The notes beneath the pieces were generated by a model. That model was given only the letters and a program-made list of their open reading frames with translations, made no database searches and was not told the DNA's origin. A program made the position numbers and the translations under genes. 7,678 nt of DNA, from the NCBI GenBank assembly GCA_025352485.1, contig JANXTJ010000020.1, forward strand, positions 1 to 7,678, in the 5' to 3' direction. The first letter of the stretch is position 1. The number at the start of each line of letters is the position of its first letter. The DNA is from Salinibacterium sp. (lineage in GTDB: Bacteria > Actinomycetota > Actinomycetes > Actinomycetales > Microbacteriaceae). This document shows positions 1-6,526 of this stretch, one piece after another.

Positions 1-2
1 TC

Positions 3-707
3 AGCTGGCGAAATGAGCCGCTGCGCGAGCTGCTTCTGGCCCGTCTCGACCTCGACGTCACGATCGATAACGACGCGAATGCCGCCGGCTGGGCGGAGTT
101 TCGGTTCGGCGCCGGTCGCGGCGTCTCCGACATGACGATGCTCACCATCGGTACAGGGGTGGGCGGGGCTATCGTCACGAGAGACAAACTCTTCCGCGGT
201 GGTTTCGGCGCCGGCGCCGAGCTCGGTCATCTACGGGTCGTGCCGAACGGGCTTCCCTGCGGATGCGGTGCTCGCGGCTGCATCGAGCAGTACGGTTCCG
301 GTCGTGCCCTGCTGCGAATGGCGAATGAGATCGCCGACGTCGGTGGCATCGGGCGTGCGCTCGCCGACGCCCGCGCAGCGCACGGAGAGCTAGACGGTGA
401 GACCGTGGGCCGCTTGATCGAGGCGCGCGACCCCGGAGCCATCCATGCCCTTGAAGAGCTCGGGCATTGGCTCGGCCAGGCCTGTGCATCACTGAGCGCC
501 GTGCTCGACCCGCAGCTGTTCGTCTTCGGCGGCGGCGTCGCGGCGGCGGGCGACCTTCTGCTGGCGCCGGTGCGCGATGCCTACCGTCAGCACCTGCCGG
601 CTCGCGGCTACCATCCAGAACCGGAGTTCGTGATCGCAGAGCTCGTGAACAATGCCGGAGTGGTGGGCGCGGCCGATCTTGCCCGCATCCACTCCCGTGC
701 CCGTTAG
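3..707 (+). CDS. glk: ROK-family glucokinase, 3' portion (5' end outside window)
   Basis: It phosphorylates glucose to glucose 6-phosphate with ATP in the cytoplasm. The frame is open from base 3 and gives 234 visible residues. I see the catalytic Asp in the IDNDANAAG motif (visible residue 24), the LTIGTGVGG phosphate-loop region (about 47-55), and the ROK zinc site: His76 of ELGH, then Cys86, Cys88 and Cys93 in CGCGARGC. The spacing from Asp to these ligands (52, 62, 64, 69) matches, as I recall, the Streptomyces griseus glucokinase (Asp105, His157, Cys167, Cys169, Cys174). About 80 N-terminal residues, including the DxGxT ATP motif, should therefore lie upstream. ATG codons at 132 and 138 are internal, not starts. 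It ends 37 bp before plsC on the same strand. Substrate is inferred from the family; another ROK sugar kinase is possible, but a ROK repressor is unlikely. Confidence 0.9.
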   Translation, partial: SWRNEPLRELLLARLDLDVTIDNDANAAGWAEFRFGAGRGVSDMTMLTIGTGVGGAIVTRDKLFRGGFGAGAELGHLRVVPNGLPCGCGARGCIEQYGSGRALLRMANEIADVGGIGRALADARAAHGELDGETVGRLIEARDPGAIHALEELGHWLGQACASLSAVLDPQLFVFGGGVAAAGDLLLAPVRDAYRQHLPARGYHPEPEFVIAELVNNAGVVGAADLARIHSRAR

Positions 708-736
708 CCCGCGTTAGAGTGGTTACGTCCCTGGCC

Positions 737-741
737 GGAGG
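737..741 (+). promoter_or_regulatory. Ribosome binding site of plsC
   Basis: GGAGG lies 6 bases before ATG 748 but only 3 bases before the in-frame GTG 745. This favours ATG 748 as the start. The ATG at 743 is followed at once by TGA in its own frame. Confidence 0.7.
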
Positions 742-747
742 TATGTG

Positions 748-1431
748 ATGTTCTACTGGTTCATGAAGAATCTGGTGGCTGGCCCGATCCTTCGGACGGT
801 TTTTCGACCGTGGATCACCGGGCTCGACAACATTCCTCAGACCGGGGGAGTGATCCTCGCGAGCAACCACCTGTCTGTCATCGATTCCGTCATCTTGCCG
901 CTGATGATTGACCGGCGAATTTTCTTCCTCGCCAAGAGTGACTACTTCACCGGCAGGGGTTTCAAGAACTGGGCCATTAAGCATTTCCTGCTTGGCACCG
1001 GGATGCTTCCGATCGATCGGTCTGGCGGCAAGGCTTCAGAGGCATCCTTGAATACCGGCCTCGCGGTTCTTGCCCGCGGCGAGGTGCTCGGTATCTACCC
1101 GGAGGGCACGCGCAGCCCCGATGGCAAGATGTACCGCGGCCGCACCGGGGTCGCTCGGATGATCCTCGAGGGGCACGTTCCTGTGGTTCCCGTCGCGATG
1201 GTAGACACCGAGAAGGTCATGCCGATCGGCAGCAAGCTCCCCAAAGTGCGTCGAATTGGGATCGTGTTCGGCGAGCCGCTCGACTTCACCCGCTTCGAGG
1301 GCATGGAGAGCGACCGATTCATCCTGCGTTCGGTCACCGACGAGATCATGTATCGGCTCAGCCGCATTAGCGGGCAGGAATACGTCGATGTCTACGCGAG
1401 CTCGGTCAAGGAGAAGTTGGGCTCACGCTAG
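748..1431 (+). CDS. plsC: 1-acyl-sn-glycerol-3-phosphate acyltransferase (PlsC family)
   Basis: It transfers an acyl chain to the sn-2 position of lysophosphatidic acid to give phosphatidic acid, the precursor of membrane phospholipids, at the inner face of the membrane. The 227-residue protein shows the family motifs in order: the catalytic NHxxxxD box (N40, H41, D46 in NHLSVID), a glycine and aromatic-rich block around 64-92, the substrate-binding YPEGTRS motif (E119, G120, T121, R122), and the VPVVPVA motif near 144-150. There is no long transmembrane segment, only a hydrophobic N-terminus, as is usual for short actinobacterial PlsC-like proteins. GTG 745 is an alternative start that adds one residue. 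The gene follows the glucokinase and precedes the DAHP synthase on the same strand. In M. tuberculosis a PlsC homolog (Rv2182c) also lies near aroG. Exact acyl acceptor cannot be told from sequence. Confidence 0.93.
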   Translation: MFYWFMKNLVAGPILRTVFRPWITGLDNIPQTGGVILASNHLSVIDSVILPLMIDRRIFFLAKSDYFTGRGFKNWAIKHFLLGTGMLPIDRSGGKASEASLNTGLAVLARGEVLGIYPEGTRSPDGKMYRGRTGVARMILEGHVPVVPVAMVDTEKVMPIGSKLPKVRRIGIVFGEPLDFTRFEGMESDRFILRSVTDEIMYRLSRISGQEYVDVYASSVKEKLGSR

Positions 1432-1470
1432 CCAAGTAGTCTGGTTCATTGGCCTACTCATCTCCGTAGT

Positions 1471-1477
1471 GAAGGAA
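1471..1477 (+). promoter_or_regulatory. Ribosome binding site of the DAHP synthase gene
   Basis: GAAGGAA lies 8 bases before GTG 1486 and supports that start. The 54 bp gap after plsC holds no convincing promoter and no terminator hairpin, which suggests read-through from plsC. Confidence 0.65.
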
Positions 1478-1485
1478 TCACCCCC

Positions 1486-2856
1486 GTGGTTGACCCGTCA
1501 GAAACTGTCGTGCTCGCTGACCCCGCTGTGCTCGCCGGTCTCGACCACTGGCGCACGCTGCCGATCAAACATCAGCCAGAGTGGCCGGATGCCGCTGCCG
1601 TGGGCGCCGCATCCGCCAAGATCGCAACCCTCCCACCGCTGATCTTTGCCGGCGAGGCAGACATCCTCAGGCAGCGACTCGCAAAGGCCGCGCGCGGGGA
1701 GGCTTTCCTGCTGCAGGGCGGCGACTGCGCGGAGACATTCGCGGGCGTGACCGCCCAAAACATTCGTGACCGGGTGAAGACGATTCTGCAGATGGCGGTC
1801 ATCCTCACCTATGGCGCGTCCAAGCCGATCATCAAAATGGGCAGGATGGCCGGGCAGTTCGCCAAGCCGCGCTCCAGCGGTACGGAGACTCGCGGCGACG
1901 TGACACTGCCGGCCTACCGCGGCGATATCGTCAACGGCTACGACTTCACCGCGGAGTCGAGGCGCCCCGACCCCGCACGGCTCATTGAGGGGTACCACGC
2001 CTCGGCGTCGACCCTCAATCTCGTGCGCGCGTTCACGCAGGGAGGTTTCGCCGACCTGCGTCAGGTGCACTCCTGGAATAAGGGCTTCGCGTCTAACCCC
2101 GCCAACCACGCCTACGAACGGGTGGCTGGCGAAATCGATCGGGCCATCAAGTTCATGGAGGCTGCGGGCGCAGACTTCGACGAGCTCAAGCGAGTCGAGT
2201 TCTACTCGAGCCACGAGGGCCTGCTGATGGACTACGAGCGGCCGATGACCCGCATCGACTCGCGTACCGGCGAGCCCTACAACACGAGCGCACATTTCCT
2301 CTGGATCGGCGAGCGCACTCGCGATCTCGACGAGGCGCACATCGACTACTTCTCGCGCGTGCGCAACCCGATCGGCGTGAAGCTCGGCCCCACCACCAGT
2401 GCCGACGACATGGAACGGCTCATCGACAAGCTCGACCCCAACCGCGAGCCAGGGCGACTGACCTTTATTACCCGGATGGGCGCTGGCCGAGTGCGTGACA
2501 CCCTGCCGCCGCTGCTGGAAGCAATCAGCGCGATGGATGCCACTCCGCTCTGGGTCTCCGACCCGATGCACGGCAACGGCCTCACCACGCCCAACGGGTA
2601 CAAGACGCGTCGCTTCGACGATGTCGTCGACGAAGTCAAGGGTTTCTTCGAGGCGCATCGCGCCGTGGGAACGTACCCCGGCGGCATCCATATCGAGCTC
2701 ACCGGCGATGACGTGACCGAGTGCCTGGGTGGGTCTGAGCAGATCGACGAGGCGACGCTCGCGACGCGGTACGAGTCGCTGTGCGACCCGCGGCTGAACC
2801 ACATGCAGTCGCTCGAGCTGGCCTTCCTGGTGGCCGAGGAGCTCACGGCCGTTTAG
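1486..2856 (+). CDS. aroG: Class II 3-deoxy-D-arabino-heptulosonate 7-phosphate (DAHP) synthase
   Basis: It condenses phosphoenolpyruvate with erythrose 4-phosphate, the first committed step toward aromatic amino acids, in the cytoplasm. The 456-residue length is normal for the class II (plant and mycobacterial) type. Family landmarks in order: QGGDCAE (Cys81), KMGRMAGQFAKPRS (about 117-130), HSWN (195-198), SSHEGLLMDYE (241-251), WIGERTR (273-279), GVKLGPT (297-303), ITRMGAG (328-334), DPMHGNG (His362), HIELTGDD (Glu404) and CDPRLN (Asp434). Cys81, His362, Glu404 and Asp434 match the metal ligands Cys87, His369, Glu411 and Asp441 of the M. tuberculosis enzyme with a constant offset of 6-7. 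The C-terminus QSLELAFLVAEEL resembles the mycobacterial end that contacts chorismate mutase. In M. tuberculosis the enzyme is inhibited by aromatic amino acids; that is family knowledge, not visible here. The start is GTG. Its stop codon overlaps the convergent kinase gene. Confidence 0.97.
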   Translation: MVDPSETVVLADPAVLAGLDHWRTLPIKHQPEWPDAAAVGAASAKIATLPPLIFAGEADILRQRLAKAARGEAFLLQGGDCAETFAGVTAQNIRDRVKTILQMAVILTYGASKPIIKMGRMAGQFAKPRSSGTETRGDVTLPAYRGDIVNGYDFTAESRRPDPARLIEGYHASASTLNLVRAFTQGGFADLRQVHSWNKGFASNPANHAYERVAGEIDRAIKFMEAAGADFDELKRVEFYSSHEGLLMDYERPMTRIDSRTGEPYNTSAHFLWIGERTRDLDEAHIDYFSRVRNPIGVKLGPTTSADDMERLIDKLDPNREPGRLTFITRMGAGRVRDTLPPLLEAISAMDATPLWVSDPMHGNGLTTPNGYKTRRFDDVVDEVKGFFEAHRAVGTYPGGIHIELTGDDVTECLGGSEQIDEATLATRYESLCDPRLNHMQSLELAFLVAEELTAV

Positions 2857-4832
2857 CCCTTTATCGTCACCTTCGAGCCGCGCTTGGCCATCGTGGCTGC
2901 GGCCGGGTTTTGCCCGGTCACGACGGCGGGTTTGAAACTCCAGAAGGCTTCGGGGATCGTGGTGTCGACGACAACGACGAAACCAAGGCCTTCGAGTTGG
3001 TTCTTTGCCGACTGGATGTTGTCGCCCACGACATCCGGAATCTGCACGAGGTCCGGCCCGCGCGAAATGATCATGTCGACGGTGTCGCCCTCGCGGATCG
3101 GCACCGACTTTCCGGCGGCATCGACATTGCCGTCGATGCTGGTCACCTGTCCAGCGGCACAGTCGTTGAAGTCTTGTTTTCCCGTCCGGGCCGTGAGGTT
3201 CACGCCCGCGAGAATCTGGGTGGCCTCAGCCACGCTCTTGCACGAGACATTCGGAAGCGGACCAGACGAGACGATGAGGCTGACCGGCTGCAGCTCGCCG
3301 TAGCTGCCAGCGGCAAGAATAGATGTGCCATTGGCGCCCCACGCGTCGATGACGAGCCCCTTCGCTACGGTGCCGTCAAACTGGTGCAGCGTGTCTTTGA
3401 GCGTGAACGGTGCCGAAGCGATTGCCGCGGTCGCGACGGCCTGAGTCATTCCCGCGAAAGCGGGCACCGCGATGGGTTTCGGGCCGGTCGAGATCAGCAG
3501 TTGCACCCGCGCGCCGTTGCTGACAAACGATCCGACGGCGGGGCCGGTGTTCGCCACATCACCGACGGGAATCGTGGGCGAGTCGACGCTTCCATTAGTG
3601 GGGTTCACCTTGAGCCCCAGCGCGGTGAGCTTCGCGGTGGCCTGCTCGATGGTCATCCCGGCGAGGGACGTCGGGATGCCGACCCGCGATCCCGGTCCGG
3701 CGCCGAAATACCAGCCCGTACCCCCGGCCGCGGCGATCAGCAGCACGACGACCGCCATCAGCCACCAGCGGTTCTTGCGGCGCTTGCGAACCGTCGCCGT
3801 CAGCGCGGTCGTGTTCTGGGATGCCGCGGCCACCGCCGACCGCCCGTGCGGGCCGATCACCTGGGTCTGGGCGGTCTCGTTGTCGGCTAAGAGCAGCAGT
3901 TCGTCGGTGCGCCCGCTGCGCCGTGACCCAGCGCTCGGCAGCACCATCGTGCGCTGGGCGGGCGCAGCGCCCCTCTTGGCGGGCGCGGTTCTGAGCTGGT
4001 TATGCGTCTCGAACAGTTGGTCGAGCATCGCGCGGGCGTCGCGCGGACGCTGATCGGGCTCGCGGGAGGTCGCCCACAGCACGAGTTCGTCGAGCTCGAC
4101 TGGCACTCGGGGATTCTTCAGGCTGGGGGCCGGAACGGAGTCATTCGCGTGCTGATAGGCGATTTGCATGGGCTGTTCGCCCTTGAACGGCTGTTCGCCG
4201 ACGAGCATCTCGTACATCATGATGCCGATGGCATAGATGTCGCTGCGGGCGTCGGCGATGCCGCGGGTGACGAGCTCGGGGGACAGGTAGGCAATGGTGC
4301 CCAGCAGCGCAGTGCCGGTTGCCGTGTGGGCGCTGGCGGCCCGGGCGAGCCCGAAGTCCGAGATCTTGATGCGCCCGTCATCCGCAAGCAGAACGTTTTC
4401 TGGCTTCAGATCGCGATGCACGATCCCCGCCTTGTGCGCCGCGGCAAGCCCCGCAAGCACCGCCTCCAAGATATCCAGCGTCTGTTCCGTGGTGAGCACC
4501 TTGTGCTCGTGCAGCAGATCGCGCAGCGTAATACCCGGCAGATACTCCATCACGAGATAGGCCATGTCGCTGTCTTGGCCCTGATCGAAGACATTCACGA
4601 CGTTGGGGTTCGCGAGCCGGGCGGCTGAGCGCGCCTCCTGAATGAATCGCTCTTTGAACTGGCTATCGTCGGCGAGGTGCCCGTGCATGATCTTGATCGC
4701 GACCCTGCGCTCGAGGCGCAGGTCGGTGGCGAGGTAGACGGTGGCCATGCCGCCGCGGGCGATTCGTGAGCGGATTTGATACCGGCCGTCGAGGAGACGG
4801 CCAATCATCGGGTCCGTGCTGTTGACGCTCAC
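2853..4832 (-). CDS. pknL: Transmembrane Ser/Thr protein kinase with four PASTA-type repeats (PknL-like)
   Basis: A receptor kinase of 659 residues. The cytoplasmic kinase domain (about 18-275) has a glycine loop (ARGGMATVYLA, 25-35), Lys47, Glu66, HRDLKPEN (139-146), DFG (159-161) and an activation loop with Thr170, 172, 174 and 179 before YLSPE. All catalytic residues are present. A linker (276-350) leads to basic RKRRKNR and one membrane segment (about 356-376). Outside are four PASTA-type repeats (about 383-449, 454-524, 526-592, 595-659), which in this family bind muropeptides or lipid II. The only two cysteines (531, 558) are both in repeat 3. The GTG start lacks a clear Shine-Dalgarno sequence; a TAGACT box ends 6 bases upstream, so a leaderless transcript is possible. 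I call it PknL rather than PknA or PknB because it adjoins aroG and an Rv2175c-like gene. M. tuberculosis PknL lacks PASTA repeats; corynebacterial PknL has them, as I recall. Confidence 0.92.
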   Translation of the reverse strand: MSVNSTDPMIGRLLDGRYQIRSRIARGGMATVYLATDLRLERRVAIKIMHGHLADDSQFKERFIQEARSAARLANPNVVNVFDQGQDSDMAYLVMEYLPGITLRDLLHEHKVLTTEQTLDILEAVLAGLAAAHKAGIVHRDLKPENVLLADDGRIKISDFGLARAASAHTATGTALLGTIAYLSPELVTRGIADARSDIYAIGIMMYEMLVGEQPFKGEQPMQIAYQHANDSVPAPSLKNPRVPVELDELVLWATSREPDQRPRDARAMLDQLFETHNQLRTAPAKRGAAPAQRTMVLPSAGSRRSGRTDELLLLADNETAQTQVIGPHGRSAVAAASQNTTALTATVRKRRKNRWWLMAVVVLLIAAAGGTGWYFGAGPGSRVGIPTSLAGMTIEQATAKLTALGLKVNPTNGSVDSPTIPVGDVANTGPAVGSFVSNGARVQLLISTGPKPIAVPAFAGMTQAVATAAIASAPFTLKDTLHQFDGTVAKGLVIDAWGANGTSILAAGSYGELQPVSLIVSSGPLPNVSCKSVAEATQILAGVNLTARTGKQDFNDCAAGQVTSIDGNVDAAGKSVPIREGDTVDMIISRGPDLVQIPDVVGDNIQSAKNQLEGLGFVVVVDTTIPEAFWSFKPAVVTGQNPAAATMAKRGSKVTIKG

Positions 4833-4850
4833 CGTCAGAGTCTAAAGTTC

Positions 4851-4869
4851 GCGGCGGGCAAGACGCCGC
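4851..4869 (-). other. Inverted repeat close upstream of the kinase gene
   Basis: GCGGCG (4851-4856) and CGCCGC (4864-4869) are perfect complements around a 7-base loop. On the minus strand it is the last of three hairpins before the kinase start. It is followed by AACTTT, not a long T run, so it would be a poor classical terminator. Confidence 0.55.
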
Positions 4870-4874
4870 TAGAC

Positions 4875-4890
4875 ACGGCCTGCCGGCCGT
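4875..4890 (-). other. Inverted repeat in the LysM gene-kinase gap
   Basis: ACGGCC (4875-4880) and GGCCGT (4885-4890) form a perfect 6 bp stem with a 4-base loop. It lies directly beside the hairpin at the LysM gene stop. Confidence 0.55.
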
Positions 4891-4891
4891 T

Positions 4892-4910
4892 GCTAGCGGG
4901 CACCGCTAGC
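4892..4910 (-). other. Hairpin across the LysM gene stop codon
   Basis: GCTAGCGG (4892-4899) and CCGCTAGC (4903-4910) form a perfect 8 bp stem with a 3-base loop and include the TAG stop (4906-4908). There is no T run after it on the minus strand. It may be a weak terminator, an RNA stability element or part of a switch controlling read-through into the kinase gene. Confidence 0.6.
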
Positions 4911-6354
4911 CGAGTTGGGCAAGCCAGGCGCGAGCCGAGGCCTCCCACTTGGCATACGCGTCGGGGTATGCAGAGATCTGCACGCGCTGGGCGGCTTGGC
5001 TGACGGTCATCGACGGCCAGCCGGAAATGTCTAGCAGGCCACGGGTGCGACCCGCGTTGGGATTGCTCGGCCCGCCATAAAAGAGTCGTGCGGAGTAGCT
5101 GGGGGTGGTGAGAAGGTCGACCGAACCCCAGCCGGTACTGGGCCGCTGCTGGAAGAGGCCCACGGAATCCCGGTCGCCCCAGTTGATATTGCGCATGCTC
5201 GATTCCTGCATGGCAGTGGCGAGGGCTATGACGATGCCGTAGTCGGGCACCCCGAGGTCGCGGCCGACCTGCACGATGATCCTCGCGTTGGCGCGCATGT
5301 CGTCGTTGAGGATGGCGACGGTCCCCCCCGATGATGCGGGCGTCGCGCCGGGGACCACAAGGGTGCGCCCGGAGTAGATGACGCTCGACGAGGTGAGCCC
5401 GTTGGCATCCATCAGCGCCTGCGTGTTGATTCCCAGCTGGGAGGCGATGCCGGAGAGGGTGTCACCGGATCGGATCGTGTAGCTGCCCGTCCCGCCAGGT
5501 GCAGGTGCAGGTGCAGGTGCAGGTGCAGGTGCAGGTGCAGGTGCAGATGGTGCGGGCTGCGCGGGGGCAGCGACGACGGGTGCGGGGGAGGCGGCGGCAG
5601 GGGGCTGCGCGTCGTGCTGTTCGTCGGCGCTGATGTGGGATACCAGCGTCGGGTCGAGCTCGGGTGTCGCCGGTTGCGGTGCGGGAACGGCGGCATCGGC
5701 AAGGCCGGGGATCGCAAGAGTTTGCCCCGGATAGATGATGCTCGCCCAGCCCAGTGCGTTCGCGGCCAATAAAGACAGCGTGGACATGCCGTATCGGTGT
5801 GCGATCGCGCTGATGGTGTCGCCGGGGACGATCGTGTAGGTGCCCACGCTGGCTTCGGCCGGGGGCGCTTGCTTGACGATGCGCGCCGCGCCGTTCGTCA
5901 ACGTGAGCTGTTGGCCGGGGAAGATGAGCGATGACCAGCTCAAACCGTTGAGAGCGAGGACCGATGCCGTTGACAGACCGAACCGTATGGCGATGTCGCT
6001 CACGGTGTCGCCAGGGCTCACGCTATAAACAGGGGGAGCCTCGAGGGTTGCCGGCGCTGTGACGACGGGAGCGGCCTTCGGCGCCGGGAGGCGAGCTTCG
6101 GTGGCCGAACCCCGTGGTTTCACGGGCTGGGCGTTGGCTGCCTCTACCGGCCCGGTGAGGTTCATGGTCATCGCTGCCATTGATCCGATGAGCAGAATGG
6201 GCACCGTGTTGAACATGCCCTTGACGACGCGACCGCGATCCCGTTCCGAGAGCCCGAGCGCCGAAGTTTCGTCTCGCCGCGCGATGCGGGGCACGAGCCC
6301 GGCAAACACGGCATTCGCGACGCCACTGGCGTCGTCATCTATCTGTCTACTCAT
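4906..6354 (-). CDS. LysM-repeat cell-wall protein with lytic-transglycosylase-like C-terminal domain
   Basis: A probable peptidoglycan-binding and cleaving protein of 482 residues. It has a hydrophilic N-terminus (1-46), one hydrophobic segment (about 47-69) acting as signal anchor or signal peptide (possible cleavage after VEAANA, 70-75), and three LysM domains (about 109-152, 172-215, 291-334), each with the PGDT or SGDT motif and a closing PGQ or SGR. A Pro/Ala-rich linker (218-290) contains (AP)8. The C-terminal domain (345-482) has ALATAMQESSMRN, whose Glu384 is the likely catalytic acid by analogy with Slt enzymes, then GDRDSVGLFQQRPSTGWG and AYPDAYAKWE, a signature common in actinobacterial proteins with lysozyme-like folds. 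I place the start at ATG 6354. An upstream TTG at 6429 is unlikely because it coincides with a -35-like TTGACA. Met47 would give a classical signal peptide but has poor RBS spacing. It precedes the kinase by 73 bp on the same strand. Actual enzyme activity is inferred. Confidence 0.88.
   Translation of the reverse strand: MSRQIDDDASGVANAVFAGLVPRIARRDETSALGLSERDRGRVVKGMFNTVPILLIGSMAAMTMNLTGPVEAANAQPVKPRGSATEARLPAPKAAPVVTAPATLEAPPVYSVSPGDTVSDIAIRFGLSTASVLALNGLSWSSLIFPGQQLTLTNGAARIVKQAPPAEASVGTYTIVPGDTISAIAHRYGMSTLSLLAANALGWASIIYPGQTLAIPGLADAAVPAPQPATPELDPTLVSHISADEQHDAQPPAAASPAPVVAAPAQPAPSAPAPAPAPAPAPAPAPGGTGSYTIRSGDTLSGIASQLGINTQALMDANGLTSSSVIYSGRTLVVPGATPASSGGTVAILNDDMRANARIIVQVGRDLGVPDYGIVIALATAMQESSMRNINWGDRDSVGLFQQRPSTGWGSVDLLTTPSYSARLFYGGPSNPNAGRTRGLLDISGWPSMTVSQAAQRVQISAYPDAYAKWEASARAWLAQLG
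5496..5543 (-). repeat. Eight perfect tandem hexamers encoding (Ala-Pro)8
   Basis: The plus strand reads CAGGTG eight times in a row without mismatch, then decays (CAGATG). On the minus strand it codes for A271-P286 of the LysM protein, in the linker between LysM 2 and LysM 3. Because the unit is 6 bp, slippage would change linker length in steps of two residues without shifting the frame. Confidence 0.95.
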
Positions 6355-6526
6355 GGTCTTTTTCCGTCCTGCTCCCGGCCCGAGGAGGTGTGGCAAAACT
6401 ACCGTGACACAGTTGTTATGCCCTGTCAATTAGTGTGACTGATGTGAATTGAATTTACCTGTTCGAAACATTCACTTCCCGGGCGTCTTCCCTGACCCCG
6501 GGGTACAAACATGGCAGGCTGGGCAT
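6355..6526. promoter_or_regulatory. Divergent promoter region between the LysM gene and the Rv2175c-like gene
   Basis: This 172 bp gap must carry the promoters of both divergent genes. Its centre (about 6405-6475) is clearly richer in A and T than the rest of the window. On the minus strand there is a perfect -35 TTGACA (6429-6424), but the -10 at normal spacing is poor (CACGGT at 17 bp), with TAGTTT only at 22 bp. GTGAAT (6444-6449) and ATTCAC (6470-6475) form an inverted repeat 20 bp apart around TTCGAA (6462-6467), a possible operator. For the plus strand I find no good -35/-10 pair. No riboswitch is recognisable. Confidence 0.5.

Noticed and set aside
175..984. 269-codon minus-strand open frame across the glucokinase and plsC
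   Set aside because: It spans two well-supported genes in antisense and is highly Arg-rich; a GC-driven artefact.
1498..2802. 434-codon minus-strand open frame
   Set aside because: It lies wholly opposite the DAHP synthase, whose catalytic residues are all intact. Its translation has no recognisable domains.
2781..3890. 369-codon plus-strand open frame
   Set aside because: It is a shadow of the kinase's PASTA region on the other strand; the translation is Arg/Gly/His-rich with no family resemblance.
5496..5546. CRISPR-like repeat array
   Set aside because: The repeats are contiguous 6 bp units with no spacers and code for an Ala-Pro linker.
6355..6429. Extended LysM protein start at TTG 6429
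   Set aside because: The extra 25 residues have no RBS and coincide with a -35-like TTGACA; ATG 6354 gives a normal start.
6355..6430. c-di-AMP (ydaO-type) riboswitch upstream of the LysM gene
   Set aside because: Such riboswitches precede many actinobacterial wall hydrolase genes, but the leader here is too short and lacks the conserved core.
6382..6438. Plus-strand GAGGAGG followed by a 16-codon frame starting GTG 6388
   Set aside because: The start codon overlaps the Shine-Dalgarno sequence, the peptide is very short and nothing else supports it.
6455..6475. LexA/SOS box at GTTCGAA
   Set aside because: Only one half-site is present; the second half at the required spacing is missing.
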